Positions 20,061 to 28,458 of a stretch of 64,000 nt of DNA are shown here, in pieces; the first letter of the stretch is position 1; each line of letters opens with the position of its first letter. Source of the DNA: Geoalkalibacter subterraneus (GTDB taxonomy: Bacteria; Desulfobacterota; Desulfuromonadia; Desulfuromonadales; Geoalkalibacteraceae). A program made the position numbers and the translations under genes. The notes below the pieces were generated by a model. It had not been told where the DNA came from. It saw only the letters and a program-made list of their open reading frames with translations, and made no database searches. The DNA is taken from contig NZ_CP010311.1 in the NCBI RefSeq assembly GCF_000827125.1, positions 1,674,001 through 1,738,000 on the forward strand, read 5' to 3'.

Positions 20061-20819
20061 TTGTTTACACTGCTGACCAATGATGACGGCATTCACGCTC
20101 CCGGGTTGAACGCTCTGGCTGAGACCATGCAATCCGTGGCCGAAGTTGTGGTTGCCGCACCTGATCGTGAGCGAAGCGCCACCAGCCACTCTCTCACGCT
20201 GCATTCCCCCCTGCGAGCCGAAGAAATCCGCAGCGGCTTTTTTTCCATCGACGGCACCCCGACCGACTGTGTCAATCTCGGCATCCACGGCTTGTTCAAA
20301 AGGCGACCGGATATCGTGATCTCCGGAATCAACAGCGGTGCCAATATGGGCGATGACATCACTTATTCCGGGACGGTTGCTGCGGCAATGGAAGCAACCC
20401 TGATGGGCGTTCCTGCTTTCGCCATATCTCTTGCTCGCGAAGGTTCCAAACCCGCCGATTATCGGCCGGCGGCTCAGTTTGCCGTTAAGCTTGCCCAGTC
20501 TTTGTCCCGTAACCGTTTGCCCGCAGATACTTTCCTGAACGTCAATGTCCCCCAGGTAGAAGCCGGCAGTATTTCCGGCGTGCGTCTGACGCGGCAGGGC
20601 AAGCGTGTCTACGGCGACCTGGTGATAGAGAATATTGACCCGCGAGGTCGCAAGTATTACTGGATCGGTGCCGGCGATCTCCATTTCAAGGATGTTGAGG
20701 GGACCGATTTCCATGCCGTTCATCGCCATGCCATTTCCATTACTCCTCTTCATCTCGATTTGACCAACTATCGCTCCTTCGAAAATCTGGCGGGGTGGGA
20801 TATCTTTCATCCCCGGTAA
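20061..20819 (+). CDS. surE: 5'/3'-nucleotidase SurE
   Basis: A 252-residue metal-dependent nucleoside-monophosphate phosphatase of stationary-phase metabolism. The metal-binding start LLTNDDGIHAPGL, then APDRERSATSHSLT and ISGINSGANMGDDITYSGTV are intact. The start codon must be TTG at 20061, because an in-frame stop lies 9 nt upstream and no ATG/GTG intervenes; there is no clear ribosome site. The surE-pcm-nlpD-rpoS order is widely conserved. Confidence 0.96.
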   Translation: MFTLLTNDDGIHAPGLNALAETMQSVAEVVVAAPDRERSATSHSLTLHSPLRAEEIRSGFFSIDGTPTDCVNLGIHGLFKRRPDIVISGINSGANMGDDITYSGTVAAAMEATLMGVPAFAISLAREGSKPADYRPAAQFAVKLAQSLSRNRLPADTFLNVNVPQVEAGSISGVRLTRQGKRVYGDLVIENIDPRGRKYYWIGAGDLHFKDVEGTDFHAVHRHAISITPLHLDLTNYRSFENLAGWDIFHPR

Positions 20820-20913
20820 CTGTTTTTTATACTGAATTTCTCTAATTTTGACGCACTCGCAGAAACTCACAGTTTGCGACGCCATCAATTTTCAAGTGTA
20901 AAAGGGCATAATC

Positions 20914-21567
20914 ATGGACTTTGCCATCGCTCGCAGGCGCATGGTGGAAAAGCATATCAAGGGCCGCGGCGTCAATGACCCCCTGGTTCTCCAGGCCATG
21001 CTTGAGGTGCCGCGTCATCTGTTTGTCGAAGAAGCCCTGCAGAGTCAGGCCTACGGTGATTACCCCCTCCCGATCGGGAATAAGCAGACCATCTCCCAGC
21101 CGTATATGGTGGCCTACATGACCGAAGCCCTGCAACTCAAGGGAGGAGAAAACGTCCTCGAAATAGGGACTGGCTCAGGCTATCAGGCGGCCGTACTGGC
21201 ACGAATCGCCGGCAAGGTTTTTACTGTGGAGCGCATCCCCGAACTGGCCCGCCGTGCGCGCCGAATCCTTGATCGCATCGGGGCGATCAACGTCAATATC
21301 AAGGTGACGGACGGCACAATCGGGTGGGAAGAGCAGGCACCTTTTGACGCCATTATCGTTACGGCAGGTGCTCCGGCCGTTCCCGAAAAGTATCTCGCAC
21401 AGCTCGCTCCGGGCGGGCGGCTGGTCATTCCCGTCGGGGATATGTACAGCCAGGTTCTTAAACGCTTTATCAAGCAGGCAGACGGTCAGGTCACTGAAGA
21501 ATCCCTTCTTGGGTGCCGTTTTGTGCCCCTGGTCGGCCGCAACGGTTGGCGTGAGGAAGGGGACTGA
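20914..21567 (+). CDS. pcm: protein-L-isoaspartate O-methyltransferase
   Basis: A 217-residue SAM-dependent repair enzyme that methylates isoaspartyl residues. It shows [16 protein letters not shown] (SAM motif I), TVERIPEL and [14 protein letters not shown], and the N-terminal substrate motif [11 protein letters not shown]. It starts with ATG at 20914, 94 nt after surE, and ends 5 nt before the next gene. Confidence 0.97.
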   Translation: MDFAIARRRMVEKHIKGRGVNDPLVLQAMLEVPRHLFVEEALQSQAYGDYPLPIGNKQTISQPYMVAYMTEALQLKGGENVLEIGTGSGYQAAVLARIAGKVFTVERIPELARRARRILDRIGAINVNIKVTDGTIGWEEQAPFDAIIVTAGAPAVPEKYLAQLAPGGRLVIPVGDMYSQVLKRFIKQADGQVTEESLLGCRFVPLVGRNGWREEGD

Positions 21568-21572
21568 CACAA

Positions 21573-22166
21573 GTGTTCGGACTGCGTCGTCTCTATGACT
21601 GGGTGCTCTCCTGGGCGCGCACCCCCTACGGGAGCATTGCTCTTTTTCTGCTCGCCTTTGCCGAGTCTTCCTTTTTCCCCATTCCCCCCGACGTACTGCT
21701 GATGGCGCTGGCGCTCTCCATCCCGGCCAGGGCTTTTCGCTATGCGCTCCTGGCTGCGGCAGGCTCGGTTCTGGGCGGGATCTTCGGCTATCTTCTCGGC
21801 TATGCGCTGTGGGGCGCGCTTGAATCTTTCTTCTACGCCTACGTCCCCGGGTTTAGCCCTGACGGTTTCGCCCAGGTTCAGGCTCTTTTTGCTCAATATG
21901 ATTTCTGGGTGGTGTTTTCTGCCGGGTTTACCCCCATCCCCTATAAAATTATTACCGTCGGCTCCGGTGTCTTTCACGTCAATCCGGTGATTTTCGTTAT
22001 CGCTTCCGCCGTCAGCCGCAGTCTGCGCTTTTTTCTTGTGGCCTGGTTTATTTATCATTTCGGCCCTCCGGTCCGGGTTTGGATCGAAAAATATTTCAAT
22101 CTGTTGACGATTATTTTTTTGATCCTTCTAATTGGGGGGGTATGGGTGGTAAAATACCTTTTCTAG
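21573..22166 (+). CDS. YqaA/DedA-type VTT-domain membrane protein
   Basis: A 197-residue inner-membrane protein beginning at GTG 21573. Hydrophobic segments lie around 16-40 (SIALFLLAFAESSFFPIPPD, the family hallmark), 50-75, 110-150 (GFTPIPYKIITVGSGVF) and 170-195. The VTT/SNARE-associated fold is linked in other bacteria to lipid-carrier recycling and membrane homeostasis. It is within the pcm-nlpD-rpoS string, as in related Desulfuromonadia. Confidence 0.87.
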   Translation: MFGLRRLYDWVLSWARTPYGSIALFLLAFAESSFFPIPPDVLLMALALSIPARAFRYALLAAAGSVLGGIFGYLLGYALWGALESFFYAYVPGFSPDGFAQVQALFAQYDFWVVFSAGFTPIPYKIITVGSGVFHVNPVIFVIASAVSRSLRFFLVAWFIYHFGPPVRVWIEKYFNLLTIIFLILLIGGVWVVKYLF

Positions 22167-22232
22167 TGTCTCCGTGCGGTTAGTGTCCCGTGCGAGTCAT
22201 CTTGCGTTGCTGGTCGAGTGACGAGGGGAAGC

Positions 22233-23006
22233 GTGACGGTGAGTGGCTTGGTCAAGGTTTTGATTGTGATATTGACCTGTTGGGGTCTTACGGCCTGCTC
22301 GTCTTCGAGTGGGGTTTACCATACCGTGCAGCCCGGGCAGACGCTCTACCGGATCGGCCAGTCCTACGGCGTGGATGAGCGTTACCTGGCCCGCATCAAC
22401 GGGATCGAGGATCCCCGCCTTCTTCAGGCCGGCAAAAGGCTGTTTATCCCCGGGGCTTCCCGCCGCAAAACGGTTTCTTCTTCGGTTGCGAGCGCCCCAC
22501 CGCCCAAATCGACCTCCAGGACTTCCACCGTTGCAACCCGACCTCGCTCATCGTCTCCCGCGCCTACCAGGACGCCCCCCCCTGCCTCGCGCACAAGGTC
22601 CCAAACGTCATCGCCGGCTGTCTCTTCCGCCACCCGCGGGACGTTCGGCTGGCCGCTCAGGGGAGATATCCTTAAAAAATTCGGACAGAAAAGCAGTGGC
22701 CCGAGTAAAGGCCTTGAGATCGCCGGACGCAGGGGACAGGAGATTCGCTCCGCAGGCGCCGGGCGAGTGATCTACAGCGATGACAAGATCAGAGGATACG
22801 GCAACCTCATCATTCTTAAACATGATGGCAACCTCTTCACTGTCTATGGATACAATGACCAGAACCTGGTAAAATCGGGCGCCGTGGTTCGCAAGGGCGA
22901 TGCCATTGCCAGAGTCGGCACTCCTCCAGGTGGGGGGGCGCCACGCCTTTACTTTGAAGTGCGCCGCGGCAAACAGGCTGTCGACCCGCTTTTTTACTTG
23001 CCTTGA
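22233..23006 (+). CDS. nlpD: NlpD-like lipoprotein: LysM plus degenerate LytM (M23) domain
   Basis: About 257 residues. A lipoprotein signal (VLIVILTCWGLTAC, lipidated Cys) is followed by a LysM domain (YHTVQPGQTLYRIGQSYGV), a Ser/Thr/Pro-rich linker (about 90-145) and a C-terminal LytM fold. The catalytic metal ligands are missing: SKGLEIAG replaces the His/Asp site and RLYFEVR replaces HLHFEIR. As in NlpD/EnvC it is therefore probably an activator of cell-wall amidases, not an enzyme. Start codon uncertain: GTG 22233 has GAGGGG upstream; GTG 22218 is also in frame. It precedes rpoS as in E. coli. Confidence 0.88.
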   Translation: MTVSGLVKVLIVILTCWGLTACSSSSGVYHTVQPGQTLYRIGQSYGVDERYLARINGIEDPRLLQAGKRLFIPGASRRKTVSSSVASAPPPKSTSRTSTVATRPRSSSPAPTRTPPPASRTRSQTSSPAVSSATRGTFGWPLRGDILKKFGQKSSGPSKGLEIAGRRGQEIRSAGAGRVIYSDDKIRGYGNLIILKHDGNLFTVYGYNDQNLVKSGAVVRKGDAIARVGTPPGGGAPRLYFEVRRGKQAVDPLFYLP

Positions 23007-23063
23007 GGGCCCGGGGTTTTCTAGACTTTCCAAACCATCGAAAACCATTCATTGAGGATGAAG

Positions 23064-24098
23064 ATGAACGAAGAAATCAATGATCTCGACGAGGTTGAGC
23101 TTGACAGCGAGGAAGACAGCGAAGAGAGCAAGCCTCGTAAAAACTCTACCGAGGAAGAGACCGACGAAACCCCGTCTGAGGAGGAAGAAGAGGAAGAGGA
23201 AGAGGAAGAGGAAGAGGAAGAGGAAGAGGAAGAAGCGTCGGCCAAGGCGCAGAGCGATCATTCCGACGATGCCATCAAGCTGTACCTGAAGGAGATCCAG
23301 AAAACCAACCTGCTCACGGCCGAGGAGGAACGCGAGCTGGCGCGTCGCATCTCGACCGGAGATATGGCTGCCCGGGACCGGATGATCGAATCCAACCTGA
23401 GGCTGGTGGTCAAGATCGCCAAGCGTTATATGAATCGTGGCCTGCCCTTTCTTGATCTGATCGAAGAGGGCAACATGGGCTTGATCAAGGCTGTGGAGCG
23501 CTTCAAGCTCAGCAAGGAATGCCGTTTTTCAACCTATGCCACCTGGTGGATCCGTCAATCCATCGAACGCGCCCTGGTCAACCAGAGCCGTACCATCCGT
23601 CTGCCGGTACATGTCTCCGATGATATCAACAAGTTGATCAAAATTAGCCGCGAGCTGCAGCAGAAGCTCAACCGGGAACCGCAGGTCAAGGAAGTGGCCG
23701 AAGCCATGGGGGTTGAGCCCCACTACGTGCGTCGCCTCATGGTGCTGGTGAAAAAAACCTACTCCATTGAACACCCCATGGGGGAGAACAGCGACTACAG
23801 TCTTATCGATACCATCGAAGACAACTCGGCCGTCAACCCCTCCGGTCTGATCGAAAACCTGGAGAAATTCAAGCGGGTGCAGACCTGGCTTGATACGCTG
23901 AGCGACAACGAGCGCGAAATCCTCAGCCTGCGTTTCGGTCTGGAAGACCGCGAACCGCAGACGCTGGACACCATCGGACGCAAATTCGGAGTTACCCGCG
24001 AGCGCATCCGTCAGATCGAAGCGAAAAGCCTGGAAAAGTTGCGCAAGATCATGGAAGAGGGTGAAGAAGCGGCTCGTTTCAGTCGGCAGGATTTTTAG
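23064..24098 (+). CDS. rpoS: RNA polymerase sigma factor RpoS
   Basis: A 344-residue group 2 sigma-70 factor. Region 1.2 ([20 protein letters not shown]), region 2 ([19 protein letters not shown], then [17 protein letters not shown]), region 3 and region 4 ([20 protein letters not shown]) are complete. The acidic N-terminal 65 residues contain 19 consecutive Glu. The ATG at 23064 is chosen because GAGGA sits 5 nt upstream; earlier in-frame starts overlap that site. Location after nlpD supports RpoS, not the primary sigma factor. Confidence 0.95.
   Translation: MNEEINDLDEVELDSEEDSEESKPRKNSTEEETDETPSEEEEEEEEEEEEEEEEEEEASAKAQSDHSDDAIKLYLKEIQKTNLLTAEEERELARRISTGDMAARDRMIESNLRLVVKIAKRYMNRGLPFLDLIEEGNMGLIKAVERFKLSKECRFSTYATWWIRQSIERALVNQSRTIRLPVHVSDDINKLIKISRELQQKLNREPQVKEVAEAMGVEPHYVRRLMVLVKKTYSIEHPMGENSDYSLIDTIEDNSAVNPSGLIENLEKFKRVQTWLDTLSDNEREILSLRFGLEDREPQTLDTIGRKFGVTRERIRQIEAKSLEKLRKIMEEGEEAARFSRQDF
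23178..23234 (+). repeat. GAGGAA microsatellite coding 19 glutamates in rpoS
   Basis: 57 nt consisting only of GAG/GAA codons, mostly alternating as GAGGAA hexamers. Slippage would change the tract length by multiples of 3 or 6 nt and keep the frame. Confidence 0.95.
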
Positions 24099-24153
24099 CC
24101 CTGTTTTACCACCGGTTGCCGTTTATCTTTTGAAAACTCAGGAGCTGATCATA

Positions 24154-24672
24154 GTGGAAGATCTTAAAACCATTATCCGTGATATCCCGGATTTCCCTCA
24201 GAAAGGGGTCGTATTCAAAGATATTACGACTCTTCTGTCCGATGCCAAAAGCTACCACCGCATGGTCGACCTCATTGCTCATCGCTACTTCGGGCAGAAG
24301 ATTGAGCAGGTCGTTGGCGTCGAGGCCCGTGGGTTTGTTCTGGGGGCGGCCCTGGCCTATAAACTCGGGGCTGGAGTCACGCTGGTGCGCAAGCCCGGCA
24401 AGCTCCCCTACAAAACCCGCAAGAAGTCCTACGAACTTGAATACGGCCAGGACACACTCGAAATCCACGAAGATGCCTTCGATAAAGGAACCCGTGTGAT
24501 TATCGCCGATGATCTGCTGGCCACCGGCGGCACCATGGCCGCGGTTTATGATCTGGTGACGGAGTTGGGCGCCGAGGTGGTCGAGTGCGCTTTTCTGGCC
24601 GAGTTGAATTTTCTCAAAGGGCGGCAGCGCCTGCCCGACAACAAGGTTTACAGTCTACTGCAGTTTGACTGA
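24154..24672 (+). CDS. apt: adenine phosphoribosyltransferase
   Basis: A 172-residue purine-salvage enzyme forming AMP from adenine and PRPP. It has [32 protein letters not shown] and the PRPP motif [16 protein letters not shown]. The frame is open upstream to 24061, inside rpoS, but GTG at 24154 with GGAG 9 nt upstream gives the normal N-terminus [16 protein letters not shown]. Confidence 0.96.
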   Translation: MEDLKTIIRDIPDFPQKGVVFKDITTLLSDAKSYHRMVDLIAHRYFGQKIEQVVGVEARGFVLGAALAYKLGAGVTLVRKPGKLPYKTRKKSYELEYGQDTLEIHEDAFDKGTRVIIADDLLATGGTMAAVYDLVTELGAEVVECAFLAELNFLKGRQRLPDNKVYSLLQFD

Positions 24673-24686
24673 CCGCGGCGCCAAGG

Positions 24687-24715
24687 TTGCCCTCCAACCG
24701 GATATGTTGTATAAA
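24687..24715 (+). promoter_or_regulatory. sigma-70 promoter for tRNA-Arg
   Basis: TTGCCC (24687-24692), 17-nt spacer, TATAAA (24710-24715), about 15 nt upstream of the tRNA 5' end. Confidence 0.72.
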
Positions 24716-24730
24716 CAGACTCCTTTTCGG

Positions 24731-24807
24731 GGCCCTGTAGCTCAGCTGGATAGAGCAACCGCCTCCTAAGCGGTAGGTCTTGGGTTCGAATCCCGACAGG
24801 GCCGCCA
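24731..24807 (+). tRNA. tRNA-Arg (CCT)
   Basis: A 77-nt cloverleaf with acceptor GGCCCTG/CAGGGCC, D stem GCTC/GAGC, anticodon stem ACCGC/GCGGT with loop CTCCTAA (anticodon CCT), T arm TTGGG-TTCGAAT-CCCGA, discriminator G and encoded CCA. Confidence 0.97.
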
Positions 24808-24811
24808 ATAA

Positions 24812-24846
24812 AAACAGCCACTTAGCTTCGTGCCAAGTGGCTGTTT
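24812..24846 (+). terminator. terminator of tRNA-Arg
   Basis: A 12-bp perfect stem AAACAGCCACTT / AAGTGGCTGTTT just after the CCA end. Confidence 0.85.
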
Positions 24847-24899
24847 CTGTGTTCGGGGTAGCTTTTGGGGTAACCCTTCGGAGAACTCTCCTGTTTGAC

Positions 24900-25187
24900 C
24901 TATGCTGCGGTTTGCATTTTTTCTACTTTGAGCCCCTTGGCCTTCTTTTTCGCCTGCCAGAGGTCATAGTGCATCTGCTGAGTCAGCCAGCTTTCCGGGG
25001 TTGTGTCGAATGCGATAGAAAGACGCAGCGCCATTTCCGGACTAACCCCTGTCTTGCCATTCAGCAGCTCAGAGAGAGCTTTTCTCGACACGCCGAGTGC
25101 CTTGGCCGCATCGGTGACAGTCACACCGAGAGGTTCAAGGCAAAGCTCACGGATCACTTCACCTGGATGGGGTGGGTTGTGCATCAT
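24900..25187 (-). CDS. higA: HigA-type antitoxin
   Basis: A 95-residue XRE-family protein with the HigA/VapI pattern: [18 protein letters not shown], helix-turn-helix [20 protein letters not shown] and [18 protein letters not shown]. It neutralises HigB and represses the operon by binding its promoter. It follows higB by 15 nt (toxin first, the usual higBA order), with AAGGAG before the ATG. The C-terminal tail is Lys-rich. Confidence 0.9.
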   Translation of the reverse strand: MMHNPPHPGEVIRELCLEPLGVTVTDAAKALGVSRKALSELLNGKTGVSPEMALRLSIAFDTTPESWLTQQMHYDLWQAKKKAKGLKVEKMQTAA

Positions 25188-25202
25188 TTGTGAAACTCCT
25201 TA

Positions 25203-25481
25203 TCAGTGATAGTCCAGGTAATCCACGTCGAAAACATCCGGTCCGTCGAAGCGAAAGATCACCCGCCAGTTTCCGCTCACGCTGACCGACCAGAAACCGG
25301 TAAGGTCGCCCGTCATCTGGTGCAGTCGCAAACCAGGAAGGTTCATGTCGCGAGGTTCGCGGGCGGCTTCGAGACGGGCAAGGACAAGTTTAAGCCTCTT
25401 CGCCTGGCTGGCGACAATCCCAGCCTTGCTTCCTGATTCGTAAAACTGCCTGAGGCCCTTGTGGCGGAAAGTCTGAATCAT
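25203..25481 (-). CDS. higB: HigB-type RelE-family toxin
   Basis: A 92-residue mRNA interferase of the RelE superfamily, with LPGLRLHQMTGDLTGFWSV and the core SGNWRVIFRFDG, ending in DVDYLDYH. The ATG at 25481 gives the standard MIQTFRHKGLRQFYESG start; an in-frame TTG at 25502 would lie inside the promoter. Target is probably ribosome-bound mRNA, by family. The pair lies beside tRNA-Arg, a common insertion neighbourhood, but no integrase or att duplication is visible. Confidence 0.88.
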   Translation of the reverse strand: MIQTFRHKGLRQFYESGSKAGIVASQAKRLKLVLARLEAAREPRDMNLPGLRLHQMTGDLTGFWSVSVSGNWRVIFRFDGPDVFDVDYLDYH

Positions 25482-25516
25482 GGTTATACTGTAACCCGAC
25501 AAGGGACAGGTGTCAA
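25482..25516 (-). promoter_or_regulatory. higBA promoter with overlapping palindromic operator
   Basis: On the minus strand: TTGACA (25516-25511), 17-nt spacer, TACAGT (25493-25488). The palindrome GGTTA-N5-TAACC (25482-25496) overlaps the -10 and touches the higB ATG, as expected for a HigA operator. The predicted start of transcription is at or next to the ATG. Confidence 0.6.
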
Positions 25517-25719
25517 TATCTTCTGCCGAGTGATCAGCCGAGTCTTAGCACAATGACTTTCTAAGCCCGTGTGCAGTCAGCCTTGGTTTCAAGGTTTAAT
25601 CCAGGGTCTGCAAGGACCATAATCTGGACAATGTGGTGAACTGGGGATATGATAGGAACCCTTTTGAAATAGTTGTCAAGCGCCACCACACCGCAGCCCC
25701 TTTTACGCTTCAGGCCAAC

Positions 25720-26352
25720 ATGATCATGATTCCCTTCGAAGCTCTCATCACTTTTTTTATCGCCTCTGTTCTTCTCGGCCTTGCACCGGGTCCGGACAAT
25801 ATTTTTGTGCTTACCCAGTCGGCGCTGCATGGCAAAGGGGCAGGGCTGCTTGTGACCCTGGGCTTGTGCACGGGGCTGGTGGTGCATACTCTGGCGGTTG
25901 CTCTTGGAGTCGCAGTGATTTTTCAAGTCTCCGCCGCAGCCTTCACCGCGCTTAAGCTGGTGGGGGCCGCCTACCTGGTATACCTGGGATGGCAGGCCTT
26001 TCGTGCGGCTTCTGCACCGATTCCCATGACGGGCAATGCGTCGCCAAATCGCTTCAAGCTCTATCGGCGCGGCATTATCATGAATGTCACCAATCCCAAG
26101 GTGTCGATCTTCTTTCTTGCCTTTCTGCCGCAGTTTGCCGACCCTGCGCGCGGGTCTGTCCCCTTGCAGGTTGCCATGCTGGGCGGCGTCTTTATCCTTG
26201 CGACCCTCCTGGTCTTTGGGGCGGTCGCATTGCTGTCCGGCGCACTGGGAAGCTGGCTCAATCGCTCGGAGCGCATTCAACGCACTCTCAACCGGGTGGC
26301 CGGCACGGTCTTTTTCGGCCTGGCCCTGACTCTGGCTATGAGCCGCCGCTGA
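25720..26352 (+). CDS. LysE/RhtB-family amino-acid exporter
   Basis: A 210-residue inner-membrane protein with about six hydrophobic segments and the family motif LGLAPGPDNIFVLTQSALHG near the N-terminus, plus GAAYLVYLGWQAFR and IIMNVTNPKVSIFFLAF. The frame is open from 25633, but the ATG at 25720 gives the normal length. Likely substrates are amino acids or homoserine lactones, not distinguishable here. Its stop overlaps the next start (TGATG). Confidence 0.9.
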   Translation: MIMIPFEALITFFIASVLLGLAPGPDNIFVLTQSALHGKGAGLLVTLGLCTGLVVHTLAVALGVAVIFQVSAAAFTALKLVGAAYLVYLGWQAFRAASAPIPMTGNASPNRFKLYRRGIIMNVTNPKVSIFFLAFLPQFADPARGSVPLQVAMLGGVFILATLLVFGAVALLSGALGSWLNRSERIQRTLNRVAGTVFFGLALTLAMSRR

Positions 26353-27539
26353 TGGGATCTGCCTCGATGAAAGAATCTATTGCTTTCCCTTTCTCTGCAC
26401 TGATTGGGCAGGAAGATCTGCGTACCGCTCTGCTTCTCAATGCTGTTGACCCGGCGATCGGCGGGGTGCTCATCCAGGGGCACAAAGGGGCCGGCAAATC
26501 CACGGCTGTTCGTGCCCTGGCCGCCCTGCTGCCCGATATGGAGGTGGTCGCGGATTGCCCCTATCACTGCCCGCCCGCTCCACTGGACGCCATGCACGAT
26601 GAGTGTGCCGCGCGGGTCCTTGCCGGAGAGCCCCTGAAAACGGTGATGCGCCCCATGCCCCTGGTTGAGCTCCCTCTGGCCGCCACGGAGGATCGTGTCG
26701 TGGGATCCCTCCATCTGGAAAAAACGCTTGCCGGCGGGCAGCGTTATTTCGAGCCGGGTCTGCTTGCGGCGGCCAATCGCGGCATTCTGTATGTGGATGA
26801 AGTCAACCTGCTGCCCGACCACCTGGTGGATCTGCTGCTTGATGCTGCTGGGAGCGGCATCAACCGGGTGGAGCGCGAAGGGATCAGCGTGACTCACCCT
26901 GCGCGTTTTCTCCTGGTGGGGACCATGAATCCGGAAGAGGGGGAGCTGCGGCCCCAGTTTCTCGATCGCTTCGGGCTGTGTGTCACGGTGCGCGGCATCG
27001 AAAATATTGCGCAGCGGCGTGAGGTGATTCGCAGACGCATGGCCTTCGAGGAAAATCCGGAAGACTTTGTTAAAGCCTGGACTCAGGCTGAACAAGCCCT
27101 TCGCCAGCAGGTTGTCCGCGCCCGCCAAACCCTCGACAATGTCGCATTGCCGGACGAGATTCTTGACCGGGCCATCGGCATCAGTCTTGCCATGGGGGTT
27201 CAGGGGCATCGCAGCGATCTTGCAATTGTGCGTGCCGCGCGCGCCCTTTCCGCGCTTCTCGAACGTGACCGGGTCGGTGAAGAAGAAATTTTCGAGGCGG
27301 CCCTGCTGGTGCTTCCTCACCGCATCGGTGCCGAAGCGATGGAAGAACGAAGCGACCTGCGTGGCCGTTTGCAGAAAGCCTTTTCCGGTGAAAAAGTAAA
27401 ACAGGGCGAAGACTCGAATATTCCCGAATCAGCAGAAGAGTTGGATGACTGGGAATCTTCCATGGAAGTTCCGGGCGCCACTGCTGCCGGCAGCCTGCTG
27501 TTTTCCTTTCTTAAAAAAAAAGTTCCGAACGCATCATAG
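26352..27539 (+). CDS. Mg-chelatase ChlI/BchI-like AAA+ ATPase
   Basis: A 395-residue AAA+ protein of the ChlI family with Walker A GHKGAGKST, the Cys-rich segment ADCPYHCPPAP, Walker B GILYVDEVNLLPDHLVD and FLLVGTMNPEEGELRPQFLD. The start ATG at 26352 overlaps the lysE stop; ATG 26367 is an alternative. A flexible acidic stretch follows the AAA lid. It is paired with a VWA protein, as in I/D chelatase subunits, but no large H/CobN-type subunit is in the window, so the metal or substrate is unknown. Confidence 0.88.
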   Translation: MGSASMKESIAFPFSALIGQEDLRTALLLNAVDPAIGGVLIQGHKGAGKSTAVRALAALLPDMEVVADCPYHCPPAPLDAMHDECAARVLAGEPLKTVMRPMPLVELPLAATEDRVVGSLHLEKTLAGGQRYFEPGLLAAANRGILYVDEVNLLPDHLVDLLLDAAGSGINRVEREGISVTHPARFLLVGTMNPEEGELRPQFLDRFGLCVTVRGIENIAQRREVIRRRMAFEENPEDFVKAWTQAEQALRQQVVRARQTLDNVALPDEILDRAIGISLAMGVQGHRSDLAIVRAARALSALLERDRVGEEEIFEAALLVLPHRIGAEAMEERSDLRGRLQKAFSGEKVKQGEDSNIPESAEELDDWESSMEVPGATAAGSLLFSFLKKKVPNAS

Positions 27540-27556
27540 AACCTTATAACCTGGCT

Positions 27557-28363
27557 GTGCCTGATCTGCCGCTCAGCATCACCCGCCTGCGGACCGTTCG
27601 TGATAGCGGCCGACGATTTCAGAACATCGGTCGCACCGGCGGTGTCATGCGCACCGTGCCGGACCACCTCAGCGGCGGCCACCGTGAGCTGGCCCTTGGC
27701 CGTACCCTGCGTGCGGCTGCCCTGGGTGGTGGGGGCGCTCTTAAAATCCGGGCCAGGGACGTTTACCGCACGATCCGCCGCCGGCGGCATGAAACCCTCG
27801 TGGTTTTTCTGGTGGATGCCTCCGATTCCATGGGGGAGGGGACAACCTCCCGCATCGCTTTGGCCAAAGGCGCTGTTCTGGCCCTGCTGCGGCGTGCCTA
27901 CCTGAATCGCGACCGCGTGGCACTGGTGACCTTCCGGGATCAATCCGCCCAGGTGCAGCTGCCTCCCACCCGTAGCCGCACTCTCGCTCGACAGCGTCTG
28001 CGGCGTCTTGCCATTGGCGGCGCGACCCCCTTCGCCGCAGGGCTGCATGAGGCAAGGCGGCTGATTGAACTGGAGCGCCGCCGCGATCCCAGGTTGCAGG
28101 TGCTGCTGGTCATCCTTTCCGATGGTGAGGGCAATGTCGCACGCGAACGCGGCGCCGACCCACGGCAGGAGGTTTTATCCGGGGCGGCGGCACTGTGTCA
28201 TAAACAGACTTCGGTCGTCCTGTTCGATACGGGATCGCAGAGCAAAGACAACCTTCTCCCTGACATCGCGAAGGTGTTTAAGGTGCCCTGCCATCTATTG
28301 CAGGGAGATAGTCTCGCGCGATTGGTGGAGCTGATAGAAGAGGGCAGGGGGAGCGGTCCTTGA
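27557..28363 (+). CDS. Mg-chelatase ChlD-like von Willebrand A domain protein
   Basis: A 268-residue protein beginning at GTG 27557 (a stop at 27512 and no other ordinary start between). The basic N-terminal 85 residues lead into a VWA domain with MIDAS motif VVFLVDASDSMGEG, a threonine site near GGATPFAAGL and LLVILSDGEGN. This corresponds to the C-terminal part of ChlD/BchD, lacking the AAA-like half. Together with the preceding ATPase it makes a MoxR/chelatase-type module, possibly for metal insertion or complex assembly. Confidence 0.85.
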   Translation: MPDLPLSITRLRTVRDSGRRFQNIGRTGGVMRTVPDHLSGGHRELALGRTLRAAALGGGGALKIRARDVYRTIRRRRHETLVVFLVDASDSMGEGTTSRIALAKGAVLALLRRAYLNRDRVALVTFRDQSAQVQLPPTRSRTLARQRLRRLAIGGATPFAAGLHEARRLIELERRRDPRLQVLLVILSDGEGNVARERGADPRQEVLSGAAALCHKQTSVVLFDTGSQSKDNLLPDIAKVFKVPCHLLQGDSLARLVELIEEGRGSGP

Positions 28364-28458
28364 CGATGCGTCCAATGCGATATGCTATTGGGAAGACTGT
28401 TTTCGTACAGGATGCATCCCTGTCACAGTAATCGAGTTGATTTCATGGAGATACCGCT

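Noticed and set aside
24731-25560. Integrated mobile element at tRNA-Arg carrying higBA
   Set aside because: No integrase and no duplicated tRNA 3' end were found; only the position is suggestive.
28364-28458. Metal-sensing riboswitch before the Na+/Ca2+ exchanger
   Set aside because: Only short, unconvincing pairings are visible and no known riboswitch core sequence occurs.
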